A stretch of 64,000 nt of DNA from Alloalcanivorax dieselolei B5 (GCF_000300005.1 NC_018691.1:3472001-3536000), one strand, 5' to 3'. Counted from the stretch's first letter, positions 17,397-27,969 are shown. Notes: a model not told the origin generated them from the letters alone. Made by a program: numbers and translations.

Positions 17397-20300
17397 ATGC
17401 AAAACGGCCTGATGGTGCTGCACGGCAACCGTCTGGAAACGCTTACCGACCTGCTTATCGAGTGGCTGGGACGCTATCCGCTGGCGCCGCTGGAAACGGA
17501 AACGGTGCTGGTGCAATCCAACGGCATGGCGCAATGGCTCAAGCTCAAGCTGGCCGCGCCCGACGCCCTCGGCATCGCCGCCGGTACCCGCTTTCAAATG
17601 CCCGCCCGCTTTCTTTGGAACGCCTACCGCACCGTGCTCGGCGAAGACCGGGTGCCGCGCACCTCACCGTTCGACAAGTCGAGACTGCTGTGGCGGCTCT
17701 ACCGGCTGTTGCCGATGCTGCTGGACGATGATCGCTTCGGCCCGCTGCGTCACTTTCTCGCCGACGACACCGACGGCCGCAAACGCCACCAGTTAGCGGA
17801 ACGATTGGCCGACCTGTACGACGCTTATCAGGTCTACCGGGCGGACTGGCTGGCGGACTGGGAACAAGGGGAGGATCGATTGCGGCGTTCCGATGAGCGG
17901 GCGCTGTTCGATGACTTTCCGGAAAGCCAACGCTGGCAGGCACATCTGTGGCGAGCCGTACTGGCGGACATGGACGAGACGCAAACCGCCCTCAGCCGCA
18001 GCGCCATCCACAACGCCTTTGTTTCCGCCCTGCGCAACGGCGAGTCTCCCCCGGGGTTGCCGCGCCGGCTGGTGATTTTCGGTATCAGCGCCCTGCCGCA
18101 ACAAGGGTTGGAGGCACTGGCGGCCCTCAGCGGCCATTGTCAAATCCTGATGCTGATACAGAACCCCTGCCGCCATTACTGGGCGGATATCGTCGAGGAC
18201 CGGCATCTGCTGCGCCGGCAGTTGGAGCAGCGCAAACGGCACCTGACCGCCCTGCCGGAAAACCGCGTCAACCCGCTGCTCGCCGCCTGGGGCAAACAGG
18301 GCCGGGACTTTATCGGTTTGCTCTACGACCACGACGATCCGGACAGCTACCGCGCTGCCTTCCACAATCAAATCGATCTGTTCGAAGACCGCGAGCCGGA
18401 GACGCTGCTGCAACAGTTGCAGCATGACATTCTCGAACTGGAACCGCTGCCCGAACGCGACCGGCGCCCTGCTCTGCGGGTGGATGACTCGCTGCAATTT
18501 CGCATCGCCCACAGCGCCCAACGGGAAGTGGAGATTCTTCAGGACGCGCTGCTGGAACGGTTTGCCGATAACCCGGACCTCAAGCCGCGCGACGTCATCG
18601 TCATGGTGCCGGACATCGAGGCCTACGCGCCGCACATCGATGCCGTGTTTGGCCGGCTGGATCCCGGCGATCCCCGCTACCTGCCCTACACGCTCAGCGA
18701 CCGCAGCGCCGGCGCCGCCTCGCCCCTGGCCCAGGCGGTGGAAACGGTACTGCACCTGCCGCAATGGCGCTTCACCGCCTCCGATATTCTCGACCTGCTC
18801 GACGTGCCGGCGGTGCGCCGCCGATTCGGCATTGAAGAAAGCGCTTTGCCGCAACTGACGCAATGGATCGAACAGGCCCGCATTCGCTGGGGGCTGGACG
18901 CGGAGCAGCGACACAGCCTGGACGTTCCCGGCTTTGAACAAAACAGCTGGGCGTTTGGTTTGAAACGGATGCTGGCCGGCTATCTGCTCGGCGACGCCCC
19001 TGCCTGGCGCGGCATCGAGCCGCTTGACGAAGTGGCAGGCCTGGGCGCGGAACTGGCCGGGCGGCTGGCGCGCCTGCTGGACACCTTGCAACGGCATTGG
19101 CGGGCGGTGCGCGAACCGGCCGACGTTCAACAATGGCAGGCCCGTTTCACTGCCCTGTTGGACGATCTGTTCGCACCGGACGGTGCCGAGGATCAGGCCC
19201 TGGATGCCGGCCTGCGCGACGCCCTCAGTGACTGGCTGGCGGCCTGTGAGGAAGCGGACTTCGCCGGCACCTTGCCGCTGACGGTGGCGCGCCGGCCGCT
19301 GCTGGATGCGCTTAACGCCGAGAGCCTGTCACAGCGTTTCATGGCCGGGCGCATCAATTTCTGCACGCTGATGCCGATGCGCGCCATCCCCTTCCGGCAT
19401 GTCTGCCTGCTGGGCATGAAGGACGGTGACTACCCCCGCCAGCAACAACCGATGGACTTTGATCTGATGCGGCAATGGGGCCGCTACCGTCCCGGCGACC
19501 GCTCGCGCCGCGACGATGATCGCTATCTGTTTCTGGAGGCTCTGCTCAGCGCCCGCGACGGCCTGTACATAAGCTGGACCGGTCGCAATGTCCGCGACAA
19601 CAGCGAACGGCCGCCTTCGGTGCTGGTGGCGCAGTTGCGCGACTATCTCAATCAGCGTTGGCAGATCGTCGATAAGAGTGTCGATAAGAGCGCCGACAAT
19701 GGTCGTGATGTGGCCGACCATCTGACCGTGCAGCATCCGCTGCAACCTTTCAGCCGCCGTTACTTCGATGCCGACGACGATCTGACCACCTACGCCGATG
19801 AATGGCGGCCCCTGCACGTCCACGACGAGACGACAGAGGAAGACAATCCCTTGCCGCTGCCGCCGCTGGAAAATAATGAGCCGGTCAGTTGCGCCGCTCT
19901 CGGGCGTTTTCTCAAGCAGCCAGTGGCGCATTTCTTCGAGCAAAGATTGAAAGCCCAGCTCCGGCAGGACAGCCATAACCTCGACGACACCGAACCGTTC
20001 AGTGTGCAGGGGCTGGAGCGCTGGCAGTTGCAGGACCAGTTGCTGGGCGAGGCACTGCGCGCCGGGCCGGACCAGGCCAGCGAGGCCATGCACACTACTC
20101 TGGAACGCCTGGCCGGCAGCGGCGCGTTGCCGTTGGCGCCCTTCACCGAGGGCAGCCGCGCCACCTTGTTGATGCCGTTGCGCCGCCCTTTGCAGCAGTA
20201 CTTCCTGCTGCTGGCACAAAGTGGCGCGCTGCAACCACAACAGGAAATCCAACTCGATGCCGGCGGCCTGCCGCTGGAAGACTGGCTGGTGGACCTGCGC

Positions 20301-20810
20301 GGCGAGGCCTCCCGGCCGCGACGGCTGGTACTGAAAACCAGCCGTCTGCAAGGCTCTCTGGAGAAGCTGACCACCGACTGGGTCATACACCTTGCCGCCT
20401 GCGCCAGCGGCCACGCCCTGACCACGCAAATTCAGGGACAGGACGGCCTGTACAGCCTCGCGCCAATGGACCCGGCCACCGCGCGGGAACGGCTCGACGC
20501 CATCGGCCGGGCCTGGCAACAAGCTCTGTGCGAGCCGCTCCCCATCGCCTGTGCCACCGCCTTCGCCTGGCTGGCCGGAGAGGAAAAAGACAAAGGCGAG
20601 GCCGAAGCCCGCAAGGTCTTCGAGCCCGGTTTCAACAGCGACGGAGAGCAATTTCGGGAGCCGGCCATCGCCCGCGCCTGGTCCGGTTTCGATGCCATGC
20701 TGGCGATGCGGCATGACGACAAGCCGGCCTTCTGTCACTGGACCGAACAGCTCTATGCACCGCTCTATCAACAGGCGCAATGGACCGAACAGGGAGGGCG
20801 GGTCGCATGA
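17397..20810 (+). CDS. recC: Exodeoxyribonuclease V subunit RecC
   Basis: 1137 aa, near the 1122 aa of E. coli RecC. It is the non-catalytic subunit of RecBCD that splits the strands and scans for Chi. It has the RecC opening (LMVLHGNRLETLTDLLIEWL), the VQSNGMAQWLKLKLA block, and LMPMRAIPFRHVCLLGMKDGDYPRQQQP, a conserved RecC region. Its stop overlaps the recB start (ATGA), so translation is coupled. The upstream ribosome site is weak; ATG 17412 is an alternative start. Confidence 0.95.
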   Translation: MQNGLMVLHGNRLETLTDLLIEWLGRYPLAPLETETVLVQSNGMAQWLKLKLAAPDALGIAAGTRFQMPARFLWNAYRTVLGEDRVPRTSPFDKSRLLWRLYRLLPMLLDDDRFGPLRHFLADDTDGRKRHQLAERLADLYDAYQVYRADWLADWEQGEDRLRRSDERALFDDFPESQRWQAHLWRAVLADMDETQTALSRSAIHNAFVSALRNGESPPGLPRRLVIFGISALPQQGLEALAALSGHCQILMLIQNPCRHYWADIVEDRHLLRRQLEQRKRHLTALPENRVNPLLAAWGKQGRDFIGLLYDHDDPDSYRAAFHNQIDLFEDREPETLLQQLQHDILELEPLPERDRRPALRVDDSLQFRIAHSAQREVEILQDALLERFADNPDLKPRDVIVMVPDIEAYAPHIDAVFGRLDPGDPRYLPYTLSDRSAGAASPLAQAVETVLHLPQWRFTASDILDLLDVPAVRRRFGIEESALPQLTQWIEQARIRWGLDAEQRHSLDVPGFEQNSWAFGLKRMLAGYLLGDAPAWRGIEPLDEVAGLGAELAGRLARLLDTLQRHWRAVREPADVQQWQARFTALLDDLFAPDGAEDQALDAGLRDALSDWLAACEEADFAGTLPLTVARRPLLDALNAESLSQRFMAGRINFCTLMPMRAIPFRHVCLLGMKDGDYPRQQQPMDFDLMRQWGRYRPGDRSRRDDDRYLFLEALLSARDGLYISWTGRNVRDNSERPPSVLVAQLRDYLNQRWQIVDKSVDKSADNGRDVADHLTVQHPLQPFSRRYFDADDDLTTYADEWRPLHVHDETTEEDNPLPLPPLENNEPVSCAALGRFLKQPVAHFFEQRLKAQLRQDSHNLDDTEPFSVQGLERWQLQDQLLGEALRAGPDQASEAMHTTLERLAGSGALPLAPFTEGSRATLLMPLRRPLQQYFLLLAQSGALQPQQEIQLDAGGLPLEDWLVDLRGEASRPRRLVLKTSRLQGSLEKLTTDWVIHLAACASGHALTTQIQGQDGLYSLAPMDPATARERLDAIGRAWQQALCEPLPIACATAFAWLAGEEKDKGEAEARKVFEPGFNSDGEQFREPAIARAWSGFDAMLAMRHDDKPAFCHWTEQLYAPLYQQAQWTEQGGRVA

Positions 20811-23800
20811 GCCAGCCACGCCCTCTGCCACTGACTTTCCCATTGCACGGCACGCGCCTGATCGAAGCCAGTGCCGGTACCGGCAAGACCTTTACCCTGG
20901 CGGCCCTGTACCTGCGGCTGGTGCTGGGGCACGGCGGCCGGGCCGCGTTCCGCCAGCCCCTGCTGCCGCCGGAAATTCTGGTGGTGACCTTCACCGAAGC
21001 CGCCACCGAGGAATTGCGGGAGCGGATCCGCGACCGGTTGGCGGAAGCGGCGCGGGTGTTCGCCGATCCCCAGGCCCACAAGCCGGATCTCATTCTCCAA
21101 GGTTTGCTGGACGACTACGCCGACGACGAGCAACGCCGCCATTGCGCGCAACGGCTGAACGCCGCCGCCCAGTGGATGGATGAAGCCGCCATCTACACCA
21201 TTCATGGTTTCTGCAACCGCATGCTCAAACAACATGCGTTCGATTCCGGCAGTCTGTTCAGCCTGGAACTGCAGGAAGACGCCAGTGACGAACAGCAGCT
21301 CGCCGCTTGCGACTACTGGCGTAACGTCATAACACGGTTCCCGGTAAGCGCCGCCAATGCACTGCAAGCCAACAAGCTGGGCCACCCGGAAGCCCTGCTG
21401 GCGCAATGCCGGCCACTGCTGGGGCTCGGTGGCACCGACCCGGACACGCTGCCGGAAAGCGTGCAACGCTGGCTCGATGATAGCGGCCCGCAAGCGGCAC
21501 TGGAGCAAAACGCTCGCGACACCCTCACCGCCGAGTTGCCGGCCCTGCTCGAATGGGTGCACAGCGCGCGTGACAACAAATGGCTCAACGGCAACAGTTA
21601 CCGCGCCAGCAGCCTGCCGGGCATGCTGCTGACGCTGGAACGCTACGCCGCCGGCGAGGTACTGAACGACAAGGACTACGACACCCTCTCACGCTTCTCC
21701 ACAGCGGGTATGAAGCTGACCAAGAAAGGCGAGGAACATCGCCCCGGCTTCGCCTTCTGTGATCAGTTGGACCAGGTCTTGGAGCAGCGGGAACAAACGG
21801 CGCTGCCGCGCACCGACCTGCTTGCCCACGCCGCCGCCTGGATCGGTAAACGAGTGGACCGAATGCGCCGGCAAACCGCCACCATGGGGTTTGACGATAT
21901 GCTGAGCCGTCTCCACGGCGCCCTGCACGGCGACAACGGGCCCCGGCTGGCGCAAGTGATCCGTGATCAGTTCCCGGTGGCGCTGATCGACGAATTCCAG
22001 GACACCGATCCCACCCAGTACGGGATTTTTTCAGCGCTGTATGAGCACCGGGACGACACCGGCTGGTTCATGATCGGCGACCCCAAACAGGCGATCTACG
22101 CCTTCCGCGGCGCCGACGTGTTCACCTATCTGCAAGCCCGGCGTGCCACCGAGGGGCATCACTATACCCTGGGCCGGAATTTCCGTTCGGCGACGCCGAT
22201 GGTGGCGGCGGTGAACCGCTTGTTCGAATACAGCCAGGACAGCCACGGCGATGTCTTCATGATGGACAACGCCATTCCTTTCAAAGCGGTGGAGGCCCAA
22301 GGGCGCAAGGATACGCTGCTGGTGGACGGCGAAACCAAATCCGGCGTCACGCTCTGGGTGGAAGACAGCGACAAAGCCATTTCCTCCGGCGTTTATCGAC
22401 AACACCAGGCAGCCCGTTGCGCCACCGAGATCGCCCACCTGCTCAGCGGCGCCGAACAGGGTGTCACCGGCTTCCGCGAGGACCAGCACTTCACGCTTTT
22501 GCGCCCCCGTGATGTGGCCGTGCTGGTGCGCGATCGTACCGAGGCCAAGGCGATCCGCGACGCTCTGCTCGCCCGGGGCGTGCGCAGCGTTTACCTGTCC
22601 GACCAGGACTCCGTGTTCGCGCAACCGGAAGCGCAGGATCTTTTGCTGATCCTGCGCGCCTGCGCCAGCCCGGAATCCGACGTGCGCGTGCGCAGTGCCC
22701 TGGCCTCCGGCACGCTGTCCCTGCCCTACCAGGAACTGGACCGGATCAATCGGGACGAGGTGCGCTGGGAAGCCACGGTCAATCGCTTCCACGGCTATCG
22801 CGCACAATGGCGGCAACAGGGTGTGCTGCCGATGTTCCGGGGCCTGCTCATGGACTTCTCGGTGCCGGCACGACTGCAGCGCAGTCTCGACGGGGAGCGC
22901 GCCTTCACCAACCTGTTGCACCTTGCCGAGCTGCTGCAACAGGCCGCCACGCAACTGGACGGCGAGCAGGCTCTGATCCGTTATCTGGAAGACGCTGTCA
23001 ACGACCAGCGCGGCAGCAACAACGACAATATTCTGCGTCTGGAAAGCGACGATGACCGGGTCAAGGTGATCACCATTCACAAATCCAAGGGCCTGGAATA
23101 CCCGGTGGTCTATCTGCCCTTCATTTGCAGTTTCCGCGCGGCGGAAAAGAGCAAGCCGCCCCTGCGTTATCACCGTAAGGGACCGGACGACGCCCATCTC
23201 GTCGTCTCGCTGGAACCGGACGACGACATCGAACGTCTCGCCGATCACGAGCGTCTGGCCGAAGACATGCGCCTGCTCTACGTGGCACTGACCCGGGCCT
23301 GCCACAGCTGCACCCTGGGCCTGGCGCCCTATGCCAAGGGCCGCGCCCAACAAAATCAACTGCCACGCAGCGCCATCGGCCGGCTGTTGTTCGGCCCCCA
23401 GGGCGTGGCCAATGATCAATTGCTGTCCGCGCTGGGGCCCTTGAGCGACGACGCCATCACGGTAACGCCCGCGCCGCCAAGCAATGACGAGGTCTATCAG
23501 CCGGTCAACACGGCGTCCCGCCTGCGCCAACAGATAACCTTTCCCAGACGTCCGCGCACACCCTGGTGGATCGCCAGCTACAGCGCCCTGCGGCAGGTGG
23601 AGGAACCGCTCGCTCCCGCCGACGCCCGCGCCGATCAACTGGCGGAAGCCGAGCCGGAACCCGTGCAGAAACCGATGATGGAAACCGCCGCCGCGGGGGT
23701 GCACGCGTTTCCTCGCGGCGCCCTGCCCGGCACCTTGCTGCATGATTTGCTGGAGCATGCCGCCAACCAGGGGTTCCGGGCCTGTCTGGACGCCCCGGAA

Positions 23801-24430
23801 GAGATGGACAAAAGGGTCGGCCAGCAACAGGAAGCCCGCCACTGGCAGGATCACCACACCACCGTGAAGCAGTGGTGGCGCCAGACTTTGACGACGCCCC
23901 TGCCGCTACAGCAGGAGCGGATATGTTTGGCGGACCTGGATCGGCCCGTGGCGGAAATGGAATTTCTGCTGCCCGCCGAACAGGTGTCGGTGACACGGCT
24001 GGATGCGCTGATCCGTGAGTATCTCTATCCGGGGCAGCCACGACCGCGCCTGGAAGCCGATACTCTGAATGGCATGCTCAAGGGCTTCATGGATCTGGTG
24101 TTCGAGCACCGGGGCCGCTATTACGTGCTGGACTATAAATCCAACTGGCTCGGTCCGGACGATGACGCCTACGGCGATGAAGCGCTGATCAAAGCGTTTC
24201 TGGAGCATCGTTACGAAGTACAGTACGCGCTGTACCTGCTGGCACTGCACCGCTTACTGCGCAGCCGCCTCGGTGACGACTATCATCCGGATACCCATCT
24301 GGGAGGCGCCGTTTACGTCTTTCTTCGCGGCCTCGGCGCGCCCTCCGCCGGCACCGTTTTCAGCGCCGCGCCGACCGCGCTGGTGGAGGCTCTGGACCGG
24401 CTGTTCCTGGGAGACGCCCATGCGAAGTGA
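20807..24430 (+). CDS. recB: Exodeoxyribonuclease V subunit RecB
   Basis: 1207 aa (E. coli 1180). UvrD-like superfamily 1 helicase with Walker A ASAGTGKT (residues 21-28), VALIDEFQDTDPTQYGIF as Walker B, and VKVITIHKSKGLEYPVVYLP and LLYVALTRA as later helicase motifs. The C-terminal nuclease has YVLDYKSNWLG, which carries the catalytic Asp and Lys of RecB. It degrades duplex ends and loads RecA after Chi. It starts inside the recC stop and overlaps recD by 11 nt. Confidence 0.96.
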   Translation: MSQPRPLPLTFPLHGTRLIEASAGTGKTFTLAALYLRLVLGHGGRAAFRQPLLPPEILVVTFTEAATEELRERIRDRLAEAARVFADPQAHKPDLILQGLLDDYADDEQRRHCAQRLNAAAQWMDEAAIYTIHGFCNRMLKQHAFDSGSLFSLELQEDASDEQQLAACDYWRNVITRFPVSAANALQANKLGHPEALLAQCRPLLGLGGTDPDTLPESVQRWLDDSGPQAALEQNARDTLTAELPALLEWVHSARDNKWLNGNSYRASSLPGMLLTLERYAAGEVLNDKDYDTLSRFSTAGMKLTKKGEEHRPGFAFCDQLDQVLEQREQTALPRTDLLAHAAAWIGKRVDRMRRQTATMGFDDMLSRLHGALHGDNGPRLAQVIRDQFPVALIDEFQDTDPTQYGIFSALYEHRDDTGWFMIGDPKQAIYAFRGADVFTYLQARRATEGHHYTLGRNFRSATPMVAAVNRLFEYSQDSHGDVFMMDNAIPFKAVEAQGRKDTLLVDGETKSGVTLWVEDSDKAISSGVYRQHQAARCATEIAHLLSGAEQGVTGFREDQHFTLLRPRDVAVLVRDRTEAKAIRDALLARGVRSVYLSDQDSVFAQPEAQDLLLILRACASPESDVRVRSALASGTLSLPYQELDRINRDEVRWEATVNRFHGYRAQWRQQGVLPMFRGLLMDFSVPARLQRSLDGERAFTNLLHLAELLQQAATQLDGEQALIRYLEDAVNDQRGSNNDNILRLESDDDRVKVITIHKSKGLEYPVVYLPFICSFRAAEKSKPPLRYHRKGPDDAHLVVSLEPDDDIERLADHERLAEDMRLLYVALTRACHSCTLGLAPYAKGRAQQNQLPRSAIGRLLFGPQGVANDQLLSALGPLSDDAITVTPAPPSNDEVYQPVNTASRLRQQITFPRRPRTPWWIASYSALRQVEEPLAPADARADQLAEAEPEPVQKPMMETAAAGVHAFPRGALPGTLLHDLLEHAANQGFRACLDAPEEMDKRVGQQQEARHWQDHHTTVKQWWRQTLTTPLPLQQERICLADLDRPVAEMEFLLPAEQVSVTRLDALIREYLYPGQPRPRLEADTLNGMLKGFMDLVFEHRGRYYVLDYKSNWLGPDDDAYGDEALIKAFLEHRYEVQYALYLLALHRLLRSRLGDDYHPDTHLGGAVYVFLRGLGAPSAGTVFSAAPTALVEALDRLFLGDAHAK

Positions 24431-26366
24431 TGGACAAGGCGATCTGTTCGCCGCCGTCGACTGGCAAAGTGCCCTGGAGCAAGTGCGCGATCAGGGGCAG
24501 TTACGGGATCTGGACGTGGCGGTGGCGCGGTTTCTGCACCAGCAGGCACCGGACACCGATCCGGTGGTCCTGGTGATCGCCGCGCTCACCAGCGCGCAAC
24601 TGGCGGCGGGGCATCTGTGTCTGGACCTGGAGGAACCGGAGTTGGCCCAACGGCTATGGCCGGCGGGCATACCGGAGAGTCTGGTGCCGTTATTGCCGCC
24701 GGACCCGCAACAGTGGCACGCACCGCTGCGAGCCAGTGAGCTGGTTGGCGAGGGCTCCGGTCAGCCCCTGGTGCTGGACGGTTCCCGTCTCTACCTGCAG
24801 CGCAACTGGACCCAGGAGGTCAAGGTCGCCGACTTACTGCTGGCGCGACTGCGGCACGAGACTTCCGCCCCTCCGGGCGACACTCTGGCAAAGCTGTTCG
24901 TCGACGGCGATGACGAGGTGGACTGGCAGCAGGTGGCCTGCGCCCTGGCCACCCGTGCCCGCTTGACGGTGATCACCGGCGGCCCCGGCACCGGCAAGAC
25001 CACCACCGTGGTGCGCCTGCTGGGTCTGCTGCAAAGCCTGGCACTGGAACAGGGACGCACCCTGCGTATACGTCTGGCCGCCCCCACCGGCAAGGCCGCC
25101 ACCCGGCTGACGCAGTCCATCGGCGATCAGGTGGCGCGGCTGCCGTTGCCGCAAACCGTGCGCTCGGCCATTCCCACCGAGGTCAGCACTCTGCACCGCC
25201 TGCTCGGCACCCGCCCTGACAGCCGCCGCTTCCGTCATCACCGGCATAACCCGCTGCACGCGGATCTGGTGGTGGTGGACGAAGCCAGCATGATCGACAT
25301 GGAAATGATGGCCAGTCTGCTCGACGCCCTGGATGCCAATACCCGGCTGGTGCTGCTGGGCGACAAGGACCAACTGGCCAGCGTGGAAGCCGGCGCGGTC
25401 CTCGGTGACCTTTGCCGCGACGCCGATCGGGGCGGCTACGACGAGACCACGGTGGACTTCATTCAACAAAACTGCGGCGCCGACCTGACCGCCTGGCGCG
25501 GCGACGGCGGCCCCTTGGCGCAACAGACCGCCATGCTGCGACGCAACTGGCGCTTCCGCGACAGCCCCGGCATCGGCGCACTGGCCCGGGCGGTGAATCA
25601 AGGTGATAACCGGAGTGTCACCAGCGTCTTCCGACAACATACGGATCAACTACAGCGCCTGGACCTGCGCCGCGATCCCCACTATCTGCACCGTTTCCTG
25701 ATCGACGGCACGGCCTCGCATCCGGGGTTGAAAGCGCTGCTGCTCGAAGCGGCCAACACACCGGACAGGGACGAACTGGATAGCTGGGCCGCCCGGCTGC
25801 TGCTCCGGTTAACCGAGCGGCAGTTGTTGAGCGGCTTGCGCGGCGGCCCTTTCGGCGTCACCGAGCTGAATCAGCAACTGACCCGGCAACTGCACCGGCA
25901 GGGCCTGGCGGACGAGCACGAATGGTATCCGGGCCGTCCGGTGATGCTTACTCACAACGATTATCAGCTTGGTCTGATGAACGGCGACGTTGGCCTGACC
26001 CTGGCCCACCCGGATGGCCTGAGAGTGGCATTTCCGTTACCGGATGGCCGCATCAAGTGGGTATTGCCGAGCCGGCTGGGCGGCGTGGAAACGGTCTACG
26101 CGATGACCGTGCACAAATCCCAGGGCTCGGAGTTCCGACACACCCTGCTGATCCTTCCAGACCGGCCGCATCCGCTGCTAACCCGGGAGCTGATCTATAC
26201 CGCGGTGACCCGGGCGCGGGAGACCTTCACCCTGCTCGAGTGCGGCCCGGGCACGGTGCTGAACCAGGCGGTCGCCCGCCGCACCTGGCGCGCATCGGGG
26301 TTATGGCAACGACTGAACCGCACCGAACGGCAGGTCATCACCGATGACGACGACTCTTGCCGCTGA
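24420..26366 (+). CDS. recD: Exodeoxyribonuclease V subunit RecD
   Basis: 648 aa (E. coli 608). Superfamily 1B 5'-3' helicase. Walker A GGPGTGKTT is at residues 187-195, LVVVDEASMIDMEMM is Walker B, and VYAMTVHKSQGSEFRHTLLILP with ELIYTAVTRARE close the motor. ATG 24420 overlaps the end of recB by 11 nt, completing a recC-recB-recD operon as in pseudomonads, without the ptrA gene seen in enteric bacteria. Its 3' end overlaps a small minus-strand gene by 29 nt. Confidence 0.95.
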   Translation: MRSDGQGDLFAAVDWQSALEQVRDQGQLRDLDVAVARFLHQQAPDTDPVVLVIAALTSAQLAAGHLCLDLEEPELAQRLWPAGIPESLVPLLPPDPQQWHAPLRASELVGEGSGQPLVLDGSRLYLQRNWTQEVKVADLLLARLRHETSAPPGDTLAKLFVDGDDEVDWQQVACALATRARLTVITGGPGTGKTTTVVRLLGLLQSLALEQGRTLRIRLAAPTGKAATRLTQSIGDQVARLPLPQTVRSAIPTEVSTLHRLLGTRPDSRRFRHHRHNPLHADLVVVDEASMIDMEMMASLLDALDANTRLVLLGDKDQLASVEAGAVLGDLCRDADRGGYDETTVDFIQQNCGADLTAWRGDGGPLAQQTAMLRRNWRFRDSPGIGALARAVNQGDNRSVTSVFRQHTDQLQRLDLRRDPHYLHRFLIDGTASHPGLKALLLEAANTPDRDELDSWAARLLLRLTERQLLSGLRGGPFGVTELNQQLTRQLHRQGLADEHEWYPGRPVMLTHNDYQLGLMNGDVGLTLAHPDGLRVAFPLPDGRIKWVLPSRLGGVETVYAMTVHKSQGSEFRHTLLILPDRPHPLLTRELIYTAVTRARETFTLLECGPGTVLNQAVARRTWRASGLWQRLNRTERQVITDDDDSCR

Positions 26367-26457
26367 ACAGAAAGACAACGAAGGTGATGGTGGCGACGAT
26401 ACAGAGAAAGATCACAAACGCGGTGATCCACTGGTCCGGTGTCAGGCCGTTGAACAT
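26338..26457 (-). CDS. 39-aa single-pass membrane protein
   Basis: Small frame from ATG 26457 with an excellent AGGAGG ribosome site 9 nt upstream. The protein begins MFNGLTPDQW and has one hydrophobic helix (about residues 11-31, ITAFVIFLCIVATITFVVFL), then a basic tail GKSRRHR. This topology predicts an inner-membrane peptide with its tail in the cytoplasm. It converges on recD and overlaps its 3' end by 29 nt. I do not recognise the family. Confidence 0.7.
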   Translation of the reverse strand: MFNGLTPDQWITAFVIFLCIVATITFVVFLFSGKSRRHR

Positions 26458-26571
26458 GTGTCAGACCTCCTCGGGGACGACGTCTACACCGTAGCATGGG
26501 CGATCAGGAAAGCGAGCCGCTTTACCTTCGTTCTTGATCCATATCAAACCGGACTCACGCCTCCCGGCAAT

Positions 26572-26611
26572 AACGACAAAGCCCCGGCCAATCAGCCAGG
26601 GCTTTGTCGTT
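26572..26611. terminator. Terminator of the ompA-like gene
   Basis: A 13-bp perfect outer stem (AACGACAAAGCCC 26572-26584 with GGGCTTTGTCGTT 26599-26611) lies 46 nt past the porin stop. Only weak T tracts follow in either direction. Confidence 0.7.
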
Positions 26612-26656
26612 TCTCGGGGACAGCTCAAGCTGCCCCTATTCAGTTACCACGAACCG

Positions 26657-27757
26657 TTATTCCTTGAACTGCGGTTCAGCCTGCTCGGTGTCGACGAAGA
26701 TTTCCGCGCGACGATTCTTCGCCCGGCCTTCGCGGGTGTCATTGGATTCCGCCGGACGGGTTTCACCAAAGCCTTTGGTGGTGATCTTGCCGCCATCCAC
26801 TTTGTAGTCCTGGATCAGGCGATCCTTCACCGCCTGGGCACGACGTTCGGACAGGCCCTGGTTGTATTCCGCCGGGCCGGTGCTGTCGGCATGGCCTTCC
26901 ACGCGGATGGCACCGCTTTCGCCTTTGTTCAGGTTGTCCGCGGCCTGACGCACTTCATCATTGAACTGGGCGCTGATGTCCGCTTTATCGAAGCCGAAGT
27001 AGATCACGTTCATGCTTTGATCGCTGACCGTGTCGTACTTCTGACAACCGCGCTCATCCACCACGGCACCGGCCGGGGTATCCGGGCAGGCATCACGATC
27101 ATCCGGCACGCCGTCGCCATCCTGGTCGCCAATCACCGGTGCCGGCTCCGGTTCCGGCGCCGCGTGAGCGGTGCTCACACCGAACAAGACGTTGACCGCG
27201 GCGTAGACCTGGCCGGTCCAGAAATCCCGATCCGCCGCGTAGGCTTGGCGGGTCCCGAGATCCAGCAGGATGCGATCAGCGAAGGCGCGCTGAATACCGA
27301 CTTCCACACCGGTCATGAAGGCATGTTGCTTGTCGCCTTTATCGCCGGTGACGTTGTCGTTAAGGCTTTCCAGTACCAGGTCACCCATGTTGAAACCGGC
27401 ATAGGGTTCAAAACCCAGGAAGCTGGTGCCGTTCATGTGGTAACGCAGGCTGGCGAAATAGCTTTGTACATCCCAGCGGGCACCGGAATTGTAATCGCTT
27501 TCCACGTCACCATCAGATTCTTCGTACCAGGCCTGGATGGACCAGTTGGGGTTGAAACGCCAGCCAAGCTGGCCGCCGTAAAACCAGTTGTCTTCGCCGC
27601 CATCGATATCTTCACCGAAGGCTTCGTTGTCGTAAAAGAAATAATGGCTGGCGTTAGCGCCGATGTACCCATAAGTATCCGGTACGTTTTCGGCAAAGGC
27701 AGGGGCGGCAACCATCATCGGGGAGATGAACGCCGCTGCGAGCAATCTTTCTTTCAT
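26657..27757 (-). CDS. OmpA family outer-membrane protein
   Basis: 366 aa. The signal peptide covers residues 1-22 (cleavage after AFA). An eight-strand beta-barrel of about 180 residues begins with YGYIGANASHYFF and contains many aromatic-alternating strands. A calcium-binding type-3 repeat follows (DQDGDGVPDDRDACPDTP), then an OmpA-like peptidoglycan-binding domain (VIYFGFDKADI... VEGHADSTG... NRRAEIFV). It anchors outer membrane to cell wall. The ribosome site is GGAG. It stands alone with its own terminator. Confidence 0.92.
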   Translation of the reverse strand: MKERLLAAAFISPMMVAAPAFAENVPDTYGYIGANASHYFFYDNEAFGEDIDGGEDNWFYGGQLGWRFNPNWSIQAWYEESDGDVESDYNSGARWDVQSYFASLRYHMNGTSFLGFEPYAGFNMGDLVLESLNDNVTGDKGDKQHAFMTGVEVGIQRAFADRILLDLGTRQAYAADRDFWTGQVYAAVNVLFGVSTAHAAPEPEPAPVIGDQDGDGVPDDRDACPDTPAGAVVDERGCQKYDTVSDQSMNVIYFGFDKADISAQFNDEVRQAADNLNKGESGAIRVEGHADSTGPAEYNQGLSERRAQAVKDRLIQDYKVDGGKITTKGFGETRPAESNDTREGRAKNRRAEIFVDTEQAEPQFKE

Positions 27758-27899
27758 GGCAAGCTCCTATCGGTACAAATCGATCCACAATGGAATCAAT
27801 GTAGAGCCGCCATCGTCTGATGAGGATAGACAAACGTAAATATTGTGGAAAAGTGGAACTTTTTTTACCTCATCTAACATTCCCTAAGCGTTCAGTTTC

Positions 27900-27927
27900 A
27901 AATGACCTTCCAGGGAGAAGGTCATTT
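27900..27927. terminator. Stem-loop downstream of ydbL
   Basis: An 11-bp perfect stem (27900-27910 with 27917-27927) and 6-nt loop, 43 nt past the ydbL stop. The flanks are T/A-rich but no strong T run follows on the minus strand. The rest of the gap 27758-27969 holds the porin promoter region and no gene. Confidence 0.5.
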
Positions 27928-27969
27928 ATTACTAGAAAAAACAAAAAACTAATTATAACGACCTATGAA

